NCBI RefSeq assembly: GCF_007859635.1
Contig: NZ_CP042306.1
Location: 682,001 to 746,000 of the forward strand
DNA length: 64,000 bases
Origin: Sphingomonas panacisoli
Lineage (GTDB): Bacteria; Pseudomonadota; Alphaproteobacteria; Sphingomonadales; Sphingomonadaceae
Reading direction: 5' to 3'
The notes below the pieces were generated by a model. That model made no database searches. It was given only the letters and a program-made list of their open reading frames with translations, and was not told where the DNA came from. The translations under genes and the position numbers were made by a program. Positions 46,091 through 54,686 of this stretch are shown here, in pieces (within the stretch, counting starts at the first letter, position 1; each line of letters begins with the position of its first letter).

Positions 46091-47385
46091 AGGATATGCA
46101 TCCATAGCGGTTCGCCGGCGAGGCTGGGTGAGCCGCGGAGCTTGTCTAGTGCGTGCGCGACCGAGCGTTCGGGGCCTTCGTGCGTGACGATCGCGACGAG
46201 CACGCTGCCATCGGCCTCCGCACCGCGCTGCATCAGGCTCTCGATCGAGACCCCCGCGTCACGCATCGCGGCGGCGATTTCGGCGAGGACGCCGACCTTG
46301 TCTGCGACCATGAAGCGCAGATAGGCGCGGCCGCGACGGTCGCCACTATCCGCTGCGTTTGGCGCGGAGAGGCTGGCGGCGGGCATCGCGTACGGCGGAC
46401 CGAACTCCCCGCGCGCGATGTCGATCAGGTCGGCGACAACCGCGCTGGCGGTCGGCCCGTCGCCTGCGCCGGCGCCCTGGAACAGCAAGCGGCCGACGAA
46501 ATTCCCTTCGGCCACCACGGCATTGAGCGCGCCGGAGACGTGCGCGAGCGGATGATCGACGGGCACGAGGTGCGCGTGGACGCGCTGGAACAGGCCGTGC
46601 GGTCCGGCTTCGGCGACGCCGACCAACCGAACCTTGAACCCGAGTGCTGCGGCCTCGGCGATATCGGCGGCTAGGACGTGGCGGATGCCGCCGGTCGCGA
46701 CGTCGCCAAACGCAGGGCCGGTGCCGAACGACAGGCTGGCGAGGATCGACAATTTGTGCGCGGCATCGACGCCGTCGATATCGAAGCTGGCGTCGGCCTC
46801 GGCAAAGCCCAACGCCTGCGCTTCCGCCAGCACATCGGCGAAGTCGCGGCCTTCCGCCTCCATCTTGGTCAGGATGAAATTGCAGGTGCCGTTGAGGATG
46901 CCGTAGACCCGGTCGATGCGGTTGGCCGCCGCGCCGTCGCGCAGGCCCTTGATCACCGGCACCCCGCCCGCGACCGCCGCCTCGAACTTGAGCGCTGCGC
47001 CCGCCGTCTCGGCGGCTTGCGCCAGCTCCAACCCGTGATGCGCCATCATCGCCTTGTTGGCGGTGACCAGGCTCTTGCCGCCGGCCAGCGTCGCGCGCGC
47101 CAAGGCGAGGGCCGGGCCGTCCGATCCGCCGACCAGTTCGACCACGACGTCCGCGTCGCTGCGGTCGGCCAGGCGTGCGGTGTCGTCTTCCCAGGCAAAG
47201 CGCGCGATATCGACGCCGCGGTCCTTGGCGCGGTCGCGGGCGGAGACGGCGACGATCTCGATCCCGCGGCCCGCGCGGCGTTCGATCAAGTCGCGATTGG
47301 CGTCGAGCAGCTTGACGACGCCCGCGCCGACGGTGCCGAGGCCGGCCAGGGCGACGCGAAGGGGTTGAGTAGCGGTCATCGTCAC
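46087..47385 (-). CDS. hom: Homoserine dehydrogenase
   Basis: 432 residues. It comprises an NAD(P)-binding domain (LRVALAGLGTVGAGVVKLLD), a catalytic domain with KFEAAVAGGVPVIKGLRDG, GILNGTCNFILTKMEAEG and the ASFDIDGVDAAHKL segment, and a C-terminal ACT regulatory domain (about 350-430). It makes homoserine from aspartate semialdehyde for threonine and methionine, with threonine feedback expected through ACT. MTMTATQ offers two in-frame ATGs; the first is used. Confidence 0.95.
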   Translation of the reverse strand: MTMTATQPLRVALAGLGTVGAGVVKLLDANRDLIERRAGRGIEIVAVSARDRAKDRGVDIARFAWEDDTARLADRSDADVVVELVGGSDGPALALARATLAGGKSLVTANKAMMAHHGLELAQAAETAGAALKFEAAVAGGVPVIKGLRDGAAANRIDRVYGILNGTCNFILTKMEAEGRDFADVLAEAQALGFAEADASFDIDGVDAAHKLSILASLSFGTGPAFGDVATGGIRHVLAADIAEAAALGFKVRLVGVAEAGPHGLFQRVHAHLVPVDHPLAHVSGALNAVVAEGNFVGRLLFQGAGAGDGPTASAVVADLIDIARGEFGPPYAMPAASLSAPNAADSGDRRGRAYLRFMVADKVGVLAEIAAAMRDAGVSIESLMQRGAEADGSVLVAIVTHEGPERSVAHALDKLRGSPSLAGEPLWMHIL

Positions 47386-47418
47386 GCGCTTAGGGGAGCG
47401 TAGCGCGCTTTGTCTATG

Positions 47419-47790
47419 TCAGGCGCGCGGCAAGGCAATCCCGAGCGCATCGGCGAGTGCCGCGCGGCGCAGCACCGCGCTCGACGGCCCCGGCGCGCCC
47501 GACCCGGCGAGGCAGGTCGCGAAGATCGGATCCAGCCGCCGCGCCGCCTCGCTCGCATCGTCCGATCCGATCGGAGCGCGGACGAACGCCAGGCTGGTAT
47601 TGCGGTCGCGCCCGACCACGCATTTGCCGACCGCGATCCAGCGCCGCATCAGTCCGGCCTGAACCATGTTCGAGCGGTCCGGCCGGATCACGCGGTCGAG
47701 CTGCATATCGATCCCCGGCTGCGCGAACGCCAGCGACGTGGCCAGCATCCCGGCCGCGAATCCGCAACTCGTCATGATCAAGCGACGCAT
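47419..47790 (-). CDS. Uncharacterised secreted protein
   Basis: 123 residues. A signal peptide (MRRLIMTSCGFAAGMLATSL, cleavage after AFAQ) leads to a mature protein with conserved-looking segments MRRWIAVGKCVVGRDRN and DPIFATCLAGSG, each with one Cys. GGGAGG lies about 5 nt before the ATG. Similar small exported proteins with a VGKCVV motif are common as hypotheticals in sphingomonads. No function is assigned. Confidence 0.6.
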   Translation of the reverse strand: MRRLIMTSCGFAAGMLATSLAFAQPGIDMQLDRVIRPDRSNMVQAGLMRRWIAVGKCVVGRDRNTSLAFVRAPIGSDDASEAARRLDPIFATCLAGSGAPGPSSAVLRRAALADALGIALPRA

Positions 47791-47831
47791 CGATCCCTCC
47801 CGTCGTTGCGTTAACCTATACCACGAATCGC

Positions 47832-48785
47832 TCAGGCTTTCACCAGTCCGATTTCGACCAGCCTCTCATGCAGGTAATCGTGCGCGGTGATCGGCGTCGG
47901 GTAATGGTTCGGATTTTCGGCGGTGATCGTGCCGGGCAGCGTCTCGATCAGGAATTCCGGGTTGGGATGCAGGAAGAACGGCATCGAATAGCGCGAGAAA
48001 CCGCGGCGCTCGGGCGGCGGATTGACGACGCGGTGCGTGGTCGAGGGCAGCACGTTGTTCGTCAACCGCTGCAGCATGTCGCCGACGTTCACGACCAGCG
48101 CGCCCTCGGGCGGATGGATCGCCAGCCACTGTCCGTTGCGGTCGAGCAATTGCAGTCCGGCCTCCTCTGCGCCGAGCAGTAGGGTGATCAGGTTGATATC
48201 CTCGTGCGCACCGGCGCGGACACCCTCGGCATCGGCGGGGATCGGCGGGTAATGGAGCAGGCGCAGGATGGAATTGCTGTGATCGACCACCGTGTCGAAA
48301 TAGCTGGGGTCGAGCTTCAGGTGCCGTGCGATCGCCGACAGCAGGCGCAGTCCCGCGCGGTCGAACGCATTCCACAGATCGGTCAGCGCTTCCTTGAATT
48401 CGGCGGGACGCGTCGGCCAGACGTTGGGCATCATGTCCTTCGCTGCGGGGTGCCCCTCCGGCAGATCGCGGCCGACGTGCCAGAATTCCTTCAGATCGAC
48501 ATGCTTGGCGTCCTTGGCGATCTCGGTCTTGAACGGCGTGTAGCCGCGCTGGCCGCCGAGCGCCTTGTCGTAATAGCCCTGCTTCTCGTCGACCGGCAGC
48601 GCGAAGAACTCTTCGGTCAGCGTCCAGGCGCGCGTGATCAGATCGTGCGGCACGCCGTGGTCGGTGATGACGGCAAAGCCGAACCGCTCGAATGACCCGC
48701 CGAACGCGGCGGCGAAGGCATCCGGATCGCGCGCCTCGTCGGCGAGGCTGAGCGCGGGAACCAGGGCGGAAGGGGTGTCGAGCAT
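47832..48785 (-). CDS. Isopenicillin N synthase-like 2-oxoglutarate/Fe(II) oxygenase
   Basis: 317 residues. N-terminal DIOX_N region (FGFAVITDHGVPHDLITRAW) and the jelly-roll oxygenase with iron ligands in AHEDINLITLL (His, Asp) and STTHRVVNPPPERRGFSRYS (His; Arg-x-Ser for the co-substrate carboxylate). The family oxidises small molecules including amino acids and secondary metabolites; the substrate is unknown here. It appears to be transcribed on its own. Confidence 0.87.
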   Translation of the reverse strand: MLDTPSALVPALSLADEARDPDAFAAAFGGSFERFGFAVITDHGVPHDLITRAWTLTEEFFALPVDEKQGYYDKALGGQRGYTPFKTEIAKDAKHVDLKEFWHVGRDLPEGHPAAKDMMPNVWPTRPAEFKEALTDLWNAFDRAGLRLLSAIARHLKLDPSYFDTVVDHSNSILRLLHYPPIPADAEGVRAGAHEDINLITLLLGAEEAGLQLLDRNGQWLAIHPPEGALVVNVGDMLQRLTNNVLPSTTHRVVNPPPERRGFSRYSMPFFLHPNPEFLIETLPGTITAENPNHYPTPITAHDYLHERLVEIGLVKA

Positions 48786-48897
48786 GATCGGTGTCCGGAA
48801 TTCTTGGGTGAAGCGGGATGATAAACCTTCGGGACGTCAAACGAAAGCGGCCCGCCGCTCGGCGAGCGACGGGCCGGCAATCGTGACGTGAACGGGG

Positions 48898-49257
48898 TCA
48901 GCCGTTCATCAGCCGCTCCATCGTCTTCTGGTGCAGCCAGATGTTCATCGTCGCCGAATCGTTGGTGTCGCCGGTGTAGCCGAGCTCGCCCGCGAGTTGC
49001 TTGCGCGCGTCGAGGCTCGAATCCTGGCCGATCGCCTTCATCAGATCGACGATCGAGGTCTTGTAGTTCAGCTGCTCGCCGCGATCCTGCGCGTGCTTTT
49101 CGAGCACCGCGTAGATTTCGTCCTCGCTCAGCTTGGTCGGCGCGGGCGGAGGAGGCGGGGGCGGTGCGGCGGCTTCCGGCGTGGGGGCCGGCGCGGGCGC
49201 GGGGGCCGGGGTGCTCGATCCGAAAATCGCGTCCTTGATGGTGCCGAAAATGCTCAT
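48898..49257 (-). CDS. DUF3597 domain protein
   Basis: 119 residues. A short start MSIFGTIKDAIFGSSTP is followed by an Ala/Pro linker (about 17-40) and a folded C-terminal domain with LNYKTSIVDLMKAIGQDSSL and GYTGDTNDSATMNIWLHQ, the DUF3597 signature. The fold resembles LysM-associated or cell-wall-linked small domains; function unknown. AGGAG precedes the ATG. Confidence 0.85.
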   Translation of the reverse strand: MSIFGTIKDAIFGSSTPAPAPAPAPTPEAAAPPPPPPPAPTKLSEDEIYAVLEKHAQDRGEQLNYKTSIVDLMKAIGQDSSLDARKQLAGELGYTGDTNDSATMNIWLHQKTMERLMNG

Positions 49258-49375
49258 CCGACTCTCCTGTGATGGGTGGCAGGGGCGTAACGTCTAAACC
49301 CGCACGCGGGTCCGCGACACCATTTTTGCGGATTTTGGGGCTGACCTGCACCTTCCGCTAGGGCATGGGGGTCGG

Positions 49376-50635
49376 ATGCCGCAGGCCGAGCCTCTTGTTC
49401 GCGACGATCCGTCGTCGGCGATCCGCCCGCGCGATGAAAACACCGCGCCGATCCGGTTCGCCGAATTCGTCGCGCTGATCGCGGCGTTGATGGCGGTCGG
49501 CGCGCTGGGCATTGACACGATGCTGCCGGCCTTTCCGCAATTCGGCCGCGACCTGCACGCGACGGCGGGCGATCTGCCGCTGATCATCGTGACCTTCTCG
49601 ACCGGGTTCGGGATCGCGCAGATCATCCACGGACCGCTCGCCGATCGTTTCGGGCGGCGCCCCGTGCTGATCGGCGCGCTGGCCTGGTACGTGGTGATGA
49701 ACCTGTTGTGTGCGCTGGCGGGCAGCCTGGAACTGCTGCTCGTCGCGCGCGTCTTCGCCGGGCTCGGCATCGCGGCGACGCGCGTGGTGACGATCGCGCT
49801 GATCCGCGATTGCTATTCGGGCCGGGCGATGGCGCGGGTCAGCAGTCTCGCGGTCATGACCTTCATGATCTTCCCGATCATCGCGCCGAGCATTGGGGAG
49901 ATGATCCTGAAGTTCGGATCGTGGCGGCTGATCTTCAACATGGTGGCGATCGTCAGCGCGATGATCGCGGCCTGGTTCATCCTGCGCATGCCCGAAACGC
50001 TGGCGCCCGAAAATCGCGTCCCGCTCGAATGGAACCGGCTGGTCGCCAATTGGCGCTTCACGCTCAACGATCGCCAGTCGGTAGGCTATGCCGCCGCCGT
50101 GATCGGGCTGCAGGGCGCGCTGTTCGGGTACATCACCAGCATCCAGCCGATCGTATCGACCGTGTTCCATCGGCCCGACGAACTCGGCCTCGTCTTCGCC
50201 TTGTGCGCGGGGCTGATGATGTGCGGCAATCTGCTCAATTCGCGGATCGTGATGTGGCTGGGGATGCGGCGCATTTCGCACGGGGCGATGCTGGTGCTGA
50301 TCCTGGCGGCCTCGACCAGCCTGCTGATCGAGCATTTCGGGCTCGAGACGTTGTGGCTGTTCGTCGCGATGCAGGCGGTGACCATGATGTGCTTCGGGCT
50401 TGCAGCGTCGAACTGCTCGGCGATGGCGATGGCGAACATGGGCGCGATCGCGGGCACGGCGTCGAGCCTGCAGGGATTCGTCATCACCACGGGCGGCGCG
50501 GTGATCGGCGGGCTGATCGGGCGGTCGTTCAACGGGACGACCACGCCGCTCCATATCGGGTTCCTGACCGCGGGCATCGTCGCGCTGGCGCTGGCGGCGA
50601 TCGTCGAGCGCGGGCGGTTGTTTCGCCCGACTTGA
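49376..50635 (+). CDS. Bcr/CflA-type MFS multidrug efflux transporter
   Basis: 419 residues, twelve helices. The MFS motif A loop is GPLADRFGRRPVLIGAL, and the N-terminal AALMAVGALGIDTMLPAFPQ with its Asp is characteristic of Bcr/CflA proteins. It is a proton antiporter for chloramphenicol-like or other drugs; the real substrate is unknown. It diverges from the DUF3597 gene; the 118-bp gap also holds a GC-rich hairpin (ACCCGC/GCGGGT). Confidence 0.87.
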   Translation: MPQAEPLVRDDPSSAIRPRDENTAPIRFAEFVALIAALMAVGALGIDTMLPAFPQFGRDLHATAGDLPLIIVTFSTGFGIAQIIHGPLADRFGRRPVLIGALAWYVVMNLLCALAGSLELLLVARVFAGLGIAATRVVTIALIRDCYSGRAMARVSSLAVMTFMIFPIIAPSIGEMILKFGSWRLIFNMVAIVSAMIAAWFILRMPETLAPENRVPLEWNRLVANWRFTLNDRQSVGYAAAVIGLQGALFGYITSIQPIVSTVFHRPDELGLVFALCAGLMMCGNLLNSRIVMWLGMRRISHGAMLVLILAASTSLLIEHFGLETLWLFVAMQAVTMMCFGLAASNCSAMAMANMGAIAGTASSLQGFVITTGGAVIGGLIGRSFNGTTTPLHIGFLTAGIVALALAAIVERGRLFRPT

Positions 50636-50708
50636 CGCGTTCGCCGCGCCGCGCGGGAACCACTCCGCCCCGTCGCCGTTCGCTCCCTAACCAATCAGGA
50701 GACGGAGC

Positions 50709-51038
50709 ATGGGCGGTTATCAGGTGCCGGGTCAGGGATCGGGCGACGATGGATACGACGAGGAAGGCTATGACGAGAGCCAGCGCGCCGAAATCCTGGA
50801 AGCGACGCGCGACGGACCGAGCGACGGCACGCTGATCACCGACCTCAACCCCGATCTGGGCGACGATCCCGAGAACGACGACATCGAGATGCGCTCCGAC
50901 GAGGTCGGCGAGCAGGACGACGATGCCGATCAGGACGAGGACGACGTCGAGGAAGACGAAGTCCAGGCCAGCCTCGACGACGACACGCTCGATGACGACG
51001 AACTGTCCGACGCCGACGACGAGGCACTGAACCCCTGA
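50709..51038 (+). CDS. Highly acidic uncharacterised protein
   Basis: 109 residues dominated by Asp and Glu (for example QDDDADQDEDDVEEDE), with only a few Arg and no Lys. AGGAGACGG lies about 5 nt before the ATG, a good SD. The composition suggests intrinsic disorder and possible cation or nucleoprotein binding. It follows the MFS gene by 73 bp in the same direction. No homologue recognised; the codon pattern is that of the neighbours, so it is a real gene. Confidence 0.65.
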   Translation: MGGYQVPGQGSGDDGYDEEGYDESQRAEILEATRDGPSDGTLITDLNPDLGDDPENDDIEMRSDEVGEQDDDADQDEDDVEEDEVQASLDDDTLDDDELSDADDEALNP

Positions 51039-51089
51039 TTTGACCGCGGCGCGGCGGCAAATCTAGACTGGCGGCAAAGGGGAGCCGCC

Positions 51090-51683
51090 ATGTCCAAAGA
51101 CCCGCGCGTCGACGCCTATATCGAGAAGAAGGCCGATTTTGCCCGGCCGATCCTGACGCATCTGCGCGATCTGATCCACGGCCATGCTCCGGCGGTCGAA
51201 GAGACGATCAAGTGGAGCATGCCGTTCTTCACCTATAAAGGCGAACTGCTCGCCAACATGGCGGCGTTCAAGGCGCATGCCGCGTTCGGCTTCTGGAGTC
51301 GCGGCGACCTTGCGACGGGCAAGGAAGGCGAGGCGATGGGGCAATACGGCCGCATCGCCGATGTCGCGACTATGCCGCCGGACAAGGTCCTGCTCGCCGC
51401 GCTCGACAAGGCATTGGCGATGATCGACGCGGGTACGAAGCCGAAACGCGCGGAAAAGAGACCAAAGCCCGAGGCCGAGGTGCCGGCTGCACTCGCCGAG
51501 GCGCTGGCCGTCGATCCCGAAGCATCGGCCAAATGGGATGCCTTCCCGCCGGGATGCCGCCGCGAATATTGCGAGTGGATCGCCGACGCCAAGCGCGACG
51601 AGACCCGCGCCAAGCGCGTCGCCCAGACCGTTGCTCAGACCCGCGAGGGCAAGAGGATGAACTGGAAATACGAGAATTGCTGA
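51090..51683 (+). CDS. YdeI/OmdA-type DUF1801 protein
   Basis: 197 residues. An N-terminal DUF1801 domain with ILTHLRDLIHGHAPAVEETI and KWSMPFFTYKGELLANMAAF, and a C-terminal OmdA-like helical segment (PPGCRREYCEWIADAKRDET, RVAQTVAQTREGKR). Family members are linked in enterobacteria to antimicrobial-peptide tolerance; the molecular role is unclear. AAAGGGGAGCC precedes the ATG. Confidence 0.85.
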   Translation: MSKDPRVDAYIEKKADFARPILTHLRDLIHGHAPAVEETIKWSMPFFTYKGELLANMAAFKAHAAFGFWSRGDLATGKEGEAMGQYGRIADVATMPPDKVLLAALDKALAMIDAGTKPKRAEKRPKPEAEVPAALAEALAVDPEASAKWDAFPPGCRREYCEWIADAKRDETRAKRVAQTVAQTREGKRMNWKYENC

Positions 51684-51723
51684 GCCGCTGACGGCAAGCG
51701 GATAGCGCTTGCACCTCTTTCAC

Positions 51724-51744
51724 GATGTGATACGTTATTACATC
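51724..51744. promoter_or_regulatory. Dyad operator upstream of exbD (Zur-like)
   Basis: GATGTGATA, three bases (CGT), TATTACATC: the arms pair at 8 of 9 positions. The left arm is identical to the arm of the palindrome before merC-zur (read on the other strand), although the spacer is 3 rather than 1. It lies 18 bp before the exbD SD and start, where a Fur-family repressor would act. Confidence 0.5.
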
Positions 51745-51762
51745 GCAACGAGGAGGAAGGTC

Positions 51763-52170
51763 ATGCCTGCACGCGCCGACTATCAACCGATGGGTGCCAT
51801 GAACATCACGCCGCTGATCGACGTGATGCTCGTTCTGCTTGTGATGCTGATCATGACGATCCCGATGGCGACGCAGAAGGTGTCGATCGACTTGCCCGCC
51901 GGTCCGCCCTTGGGGCCGACGCCGCCCGCGAAGATGCACCGGCTCGACATCACCGCGAACGGATCGCTGGTGCTCGACGGCGCGGCGGTCGACGAGAAGT
52001 CGTTGCCCGCGCGGCTGGCGCCGCTGGTGGCGGACGCGCAGTCGCTGCTGACGATCAACGCCGACGCGGCGTCGCGTTACGACACATTCGATCACACGCT
52101 GGCGACGATCAAGCGCGCGGGGATCACGCGGTTGGGCTTTGCCGGCAACGAACGTTTCGCGACATTCTAG
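51763..52170 (+). CDS. exbD: ExbD/TolR-type biopolymer transport protein
   Basis: 135 residues. One N-terminal helix with the conserved proton-relay Asp in NITPLIDVMLVLLVMLIMT, followed by a periplasmic domain (HRLDITANGSLVLDGAAVDE). ExbD works with ExbB to energise TonB. No exbB or tonB is adjacent, so this is an orphan ExbD. GAGGAGGAAGG is an excellent SD for ATG 51763; an upstream ATG at 51709 would add a charged stretch that runs through the operator-like dyad and is rejected. Confidence 0.86.
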   Translation: MPARADYQPMGAMNITPLIDVMLVLLVMLIMTIPMATQKVSIDLPAGPPLGPTPPAKMHRLDITANGSLVLDGAAVDEKSLPARLAPLVADAQSLLTINADAASRYDTFDHTLATIKRAGITRLGFAGNERFATF

Positions 52171-52222
52171 GAACGACGGTCCCGGGCGCGCGTTTCAACC
52201 GCTCAATCAGCGGGGACAATCG

Positions 52223-52840
52223 ATGCGCGCGCTCTACCTCTTGCCGATCCTGGCGACGGCCTGTTCGCAACAGGCTGTCGTCAACAACAGCACGTCGGAT
52301 ATCAACACCGCCGCTGACCGCGCGCAGGGCGATATCGATACCTATGCGGCCAACAACACGGCCGCCGCGACGCCGGCGCCGCTGAACCCCGCTGCACCGG
52401 GTCAGCCGGGTGGGCTGGCCGACGACAAGACGCCGGTCTCCGAAGCGCCGTTCACGCCCGACAGCCCGCAAGGCGCGGCGAACGTCGTCCAGGCCTATTA
52501 CGCGCTGATCGGCGAGGGGAAATATGCCGATGCCTGGAAGCTGTGGGGCGACGGGGGCAAGGCGAGCGGCCAGTCGGCCGACGCCTTCGCCGCGAGCTTC
52601 GGCAAATATAGCGAGTACCGCGCGAATATCGGCGCGCCGGGGCGTGAGGATGCCGGCGCCGGCCAGCGTTACGTCACCGTCCCCGTCCAGCCCTATGCCC
52701 GGCTGAAGGACGGCACCGCCGCCTATTGGATCGGCAGCATCGTGCTCCACCGCACCGTCGTCGATGGCGCGACGGCGGATCAGAAGGCGTGGCGGATCAA
52801 GTCGATCGACCTCAAGCCTGCACCGCCCGCAGCAAAGTGA
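52223..52840 (+). CDS. Uncharacterised lipoprotein
   Basis: 205 residues. Start MRALYLLPILATACSQQAVV gives a short lipoprotein signal with Cys at residue 14. An Asn/Ala/Pro-rich linker (about 18-75) precedes a folded domain with NVVQAYYALIGEGKYADAWKLWGD and YVTVPVQPYARLKDGTAAYW, of the NTF2-like type seen in lumenal or periplasmic accessory domains. The protein is probably anchored in the outer membrane. No named family. Confidence 0.6.
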   Translation: MRALYLLPILATACSQQAVVNNSTSDINTAADRAQGDIDTYAANNTAAATPAPLNPAAPGQPGGLADDKTPVSEAPFTPDSPQGAANVVQAYYALIGEGKYADAWKLWGDGGKASGQSADAFAASFGKYSEYRANIGAPGREDAGAGQRYVTVPVQPYARLKDGTAAYWIGSIVLHRTVVDGATADQKAWRIKSIDLKPAPPAAK

Positions 52841-52892
52841 CATCGCCGGGTTGAGCGGATAAGGAGCGGCGATCGTCGTTCGAGGACCCTCC

Positions 52893-53399
52893 ATGCGCCT
52901 GTTTCCCGCCGTTGCCCTGATCGCCGTTGCCATCGCCAGCCCGGCCGCCGCCAAGACCCTGACCTTCAATGCGACGCTGACCGGCATCGCGCCGCCGACG
53001 ACGACCGGGTCGCCCGCGCGCGGTAAGGCGGTGATCAAGGTCGATATGGCGACGAAGAAGGTGTCGGTCGATCTCGACGTCACCGGCATCACGCTCGACC
53101 AGCTCAATGACGGGCTGGTCGCCAAGCCGATCGGGCCGATCCATTTCCACGTCTACCGCACCGCCGACGACGTCGAGCTGATCCTGCCGCTGCCCTACGG
53201 TCCCAATTACAAGGCGACGCCGAAGGGCTTTCACGTCACCGTGCGCGGTTACGATTACGAAGCGGGCGCCAAGCTGCTCAACACCGGCGCGACGTTCGAC
53301 GAGTTCGTCAACGGCATGCGCAGCCAGCGCGTCGTGCTGAACATCCATACCGACAAATTCCCCGACGGAGAGATCAGCGGCAAGACGATGGTGAAGTAG
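52893..53399 (+). CDS. CHRD-domain exported protein
   Basis: 168 residues. A signal peptide (MRLFPAVALIAVAIASPAAA) is followed by a CHRD (chordin-like) domain: TFNATLTGIAPPTTTGSPAR, HFHVYRTADDVEL and the closing VLNIHTDKFPDGEISGKTMV. CHRD domains are beta-sandwich domains of unknown function in bacteria. It converges with the DUF2059 gene (4-bp gap). Confidence 0.85.
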   Translation: MRLFPAVALIAVAIASPAAAKTLTFNATLTGIAPPTTTGSPARGKAVIKVDMATKKVSVDLDVTGITLDQLNDGLVAKPIGPIHFHVYRTADDVELILPLPYGPNYKATPKGFHVTVRGYDYEAGAKLLNTGATFDEFVNGMRSQRVVLNIHTDKFPDGEISGKTMVK

Positions 53400-53403
53400 C
53401 GCG

Positions 53404-53901
53404 CTACTTCGCGTCGGTCTCCGGCTCGGGTGGCGGACACTTCACGCCGGGGCTCTGGCAGTAGGCGGTCCAGGCCTCCTTCTTCAGGTCGAAGCCGTCG
53501 ATCGACTTCTTCGTCGCGACGATCACTTGCGGTTCGGCGGCGCGCCACGCCTTGGCGGCGGGGCTGTCGTTGAACGCGACCAGCGACTTCAAGTCGGCGA
53601 CCGACAGTCGGGTCGCATATTCGTGGCCGATCGCGCCGAGGATACGGTCCAACGCGGCCTTGGCGGTGGCGGTCGCGACCGCGCGCAGCTTGGCCTTGCC
53701 GGAATCGTCGAGTTCTTCGTGCTGCTTGACCAGCTCCTCCGTGTCCTGCGCGATCAGCAGCGGGAACAGCGACGCCAGCGTGCCGCTTTCGGCGACGCGG
53801 CGGCCGAGCGCTTCGGCCTCCGCGCTGGGGGCGGGCGCGGTCTGCGCGGCGAGCGGGCTGGCCACCAGCAACGCGGCGAGGGCGATCAGCGGCTTACCCA
53901 C
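53404..53901 (-). CDS. DUF2059 exported protein
   Basis: 165 residues. The signal peptide MGKPLIALAALLVASPLAAQ and helical repeats (VKQHEELDDSGKAKLRAVAT, YATRLSVADLKSLVAFNDSP) match DUF2059. GTG at 53901 is used as the start because it gives the signal peptide at once; it overlaps the end of the cytochrome gene by 8 bp. A Cys-rich tail (QSPGVKCPPPEPETDAK) ends the protein. The function is unknown. Confidence 0.75.
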   Translation of the reverse strand: MGKPLIALAALLVASPLAAQTAPAPSAEAEALGRRVAESGTLASLFPLLIAQDTEELVKQHEELDDSGKAKLRAVATATAKAALDRILGAIGHEYATRLSVADLKSLVAFNDSPAAKAWRAAEPQVIVATKKSIDGFDLKKEAWTAYCQSPGVKCPPPEPETDAK

Positions 53902-54361
53902 GAGGCTTGTCCGGTTGGCGGTAGGTGTCGTGGCAGGCGCCGCACGTGCCGCGCACGACGGCCCATTGCGCGGCGACGCCGGGCGCATCGCCCGCCTTGG
54001 CCAAGTCGCCAAGCTTCGTCGCGGCGGCCTCCAGCGCCGCCGAGGCCTTCGCGAACCCGGCGGGGTCGCTCCATACCGTCGGCAGCGCCTTGCTCGTGCC
54101 GCCGTCGCTGCCGGCAGGGAACATGCCCGGCGTCGCATGCGCCCATTCGGCCAGCGCCTTGGCGGGGAAGGCGAGCTTGGTGACGTCGCCGCCCGCGTCG
54201 ATCGTCGCTTTCATGCCGCCGAAGGTCGCGCCGGACAGCTTCATCGCCGCCTGGCGCCCGGCGATCAGCGCGTCCGCATCGTCGCGGCGGCTGGCCACCG
54301 CGGCGGTCAGCACCCCTGCCGCCAGCAGGAGCCCGATCGCCGACTTCGTCCTGGTCGTCAT
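53894..54361 (-). CDS. Cytochrome c' / c556-type haem protein
   Basis: 155 residues. An N-terminal signal anchor (MTTRTKSAIGLLLAAGVLTA) precedes a four-helix-bundle cytochrome with the C-terminal haem motif CGACH (in VRGTCGACHDTYRQ), the position typical of cytochromes c'. It binds haem in the periplasm and may bind NO or act in electron transfer. It overlaps the DUF2059 gene by 8 bp. Confidence 0.85.
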   Translation of the reverse strand: MTTRTKSAIGLLLAAGVLTAAVASRRDDADALIAGRQAAMKLSGATFGGMKATIDAGGDVTKLAFPAKALAEWAHATPGMFPAGSDGGTSKALPTVWSDPAGFAKASAALEAAATKLGDLAKAGDAPGVAAQWAVVRGTCGACHDTYRQPDKPRG

Positions 54362-54476
54362 GCCACTCTCCCGCTGTTTCGAGGGCGATGCTATGCCGGG
54401 CGCAGGGCGGCGGCAATCCCCGCATTAACCGCGTTCGCAGCGGCGGCGTTAACCGTCAGCGTGGCAGGACGCCGCC

Positions 54477-54683
54477 ATGTTCTCGTCCAAGATCTTCCGC
54501 AGCCGCTATGCCGCCTTGTTCTGGGCGGCGGGTATCGTGTGGACGGCGTACGACGTGGCCGAGGCCAACGCGTCGGATCCGGCGACGGGCAATGCGGCGG
54601 TCGCGACCGACCAGACGGGCGACGCGATCAACGCCGCCGATGTCGGTGCGCTGGTCAACGCGCTGGGCGACGCGGGCAAGTAA
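54477..54683 (+). CDS. Small membrane/secreted protein
   Basis: 68 residues: MFSSKIFRSRYAALFWAAGI with a hydrophobic segment (about 10-25) then an acidic, Asn/Ala-rich tail. It ends 4 bp from the convergent DUF486 gene. A basic N-terminus plus one helix suggests insertion with the tail periplasmic. Unknown family; a weak SD (AGGACG) precedes it. Confidence 0.5.
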   Translation: MFSSKIFRSRYAALFWAAGIVWTAYDVAEANASDPATGNAAVATDQTGDAINAADVGALVNALGDAGK

Positions 54684-54686
54684 CGC

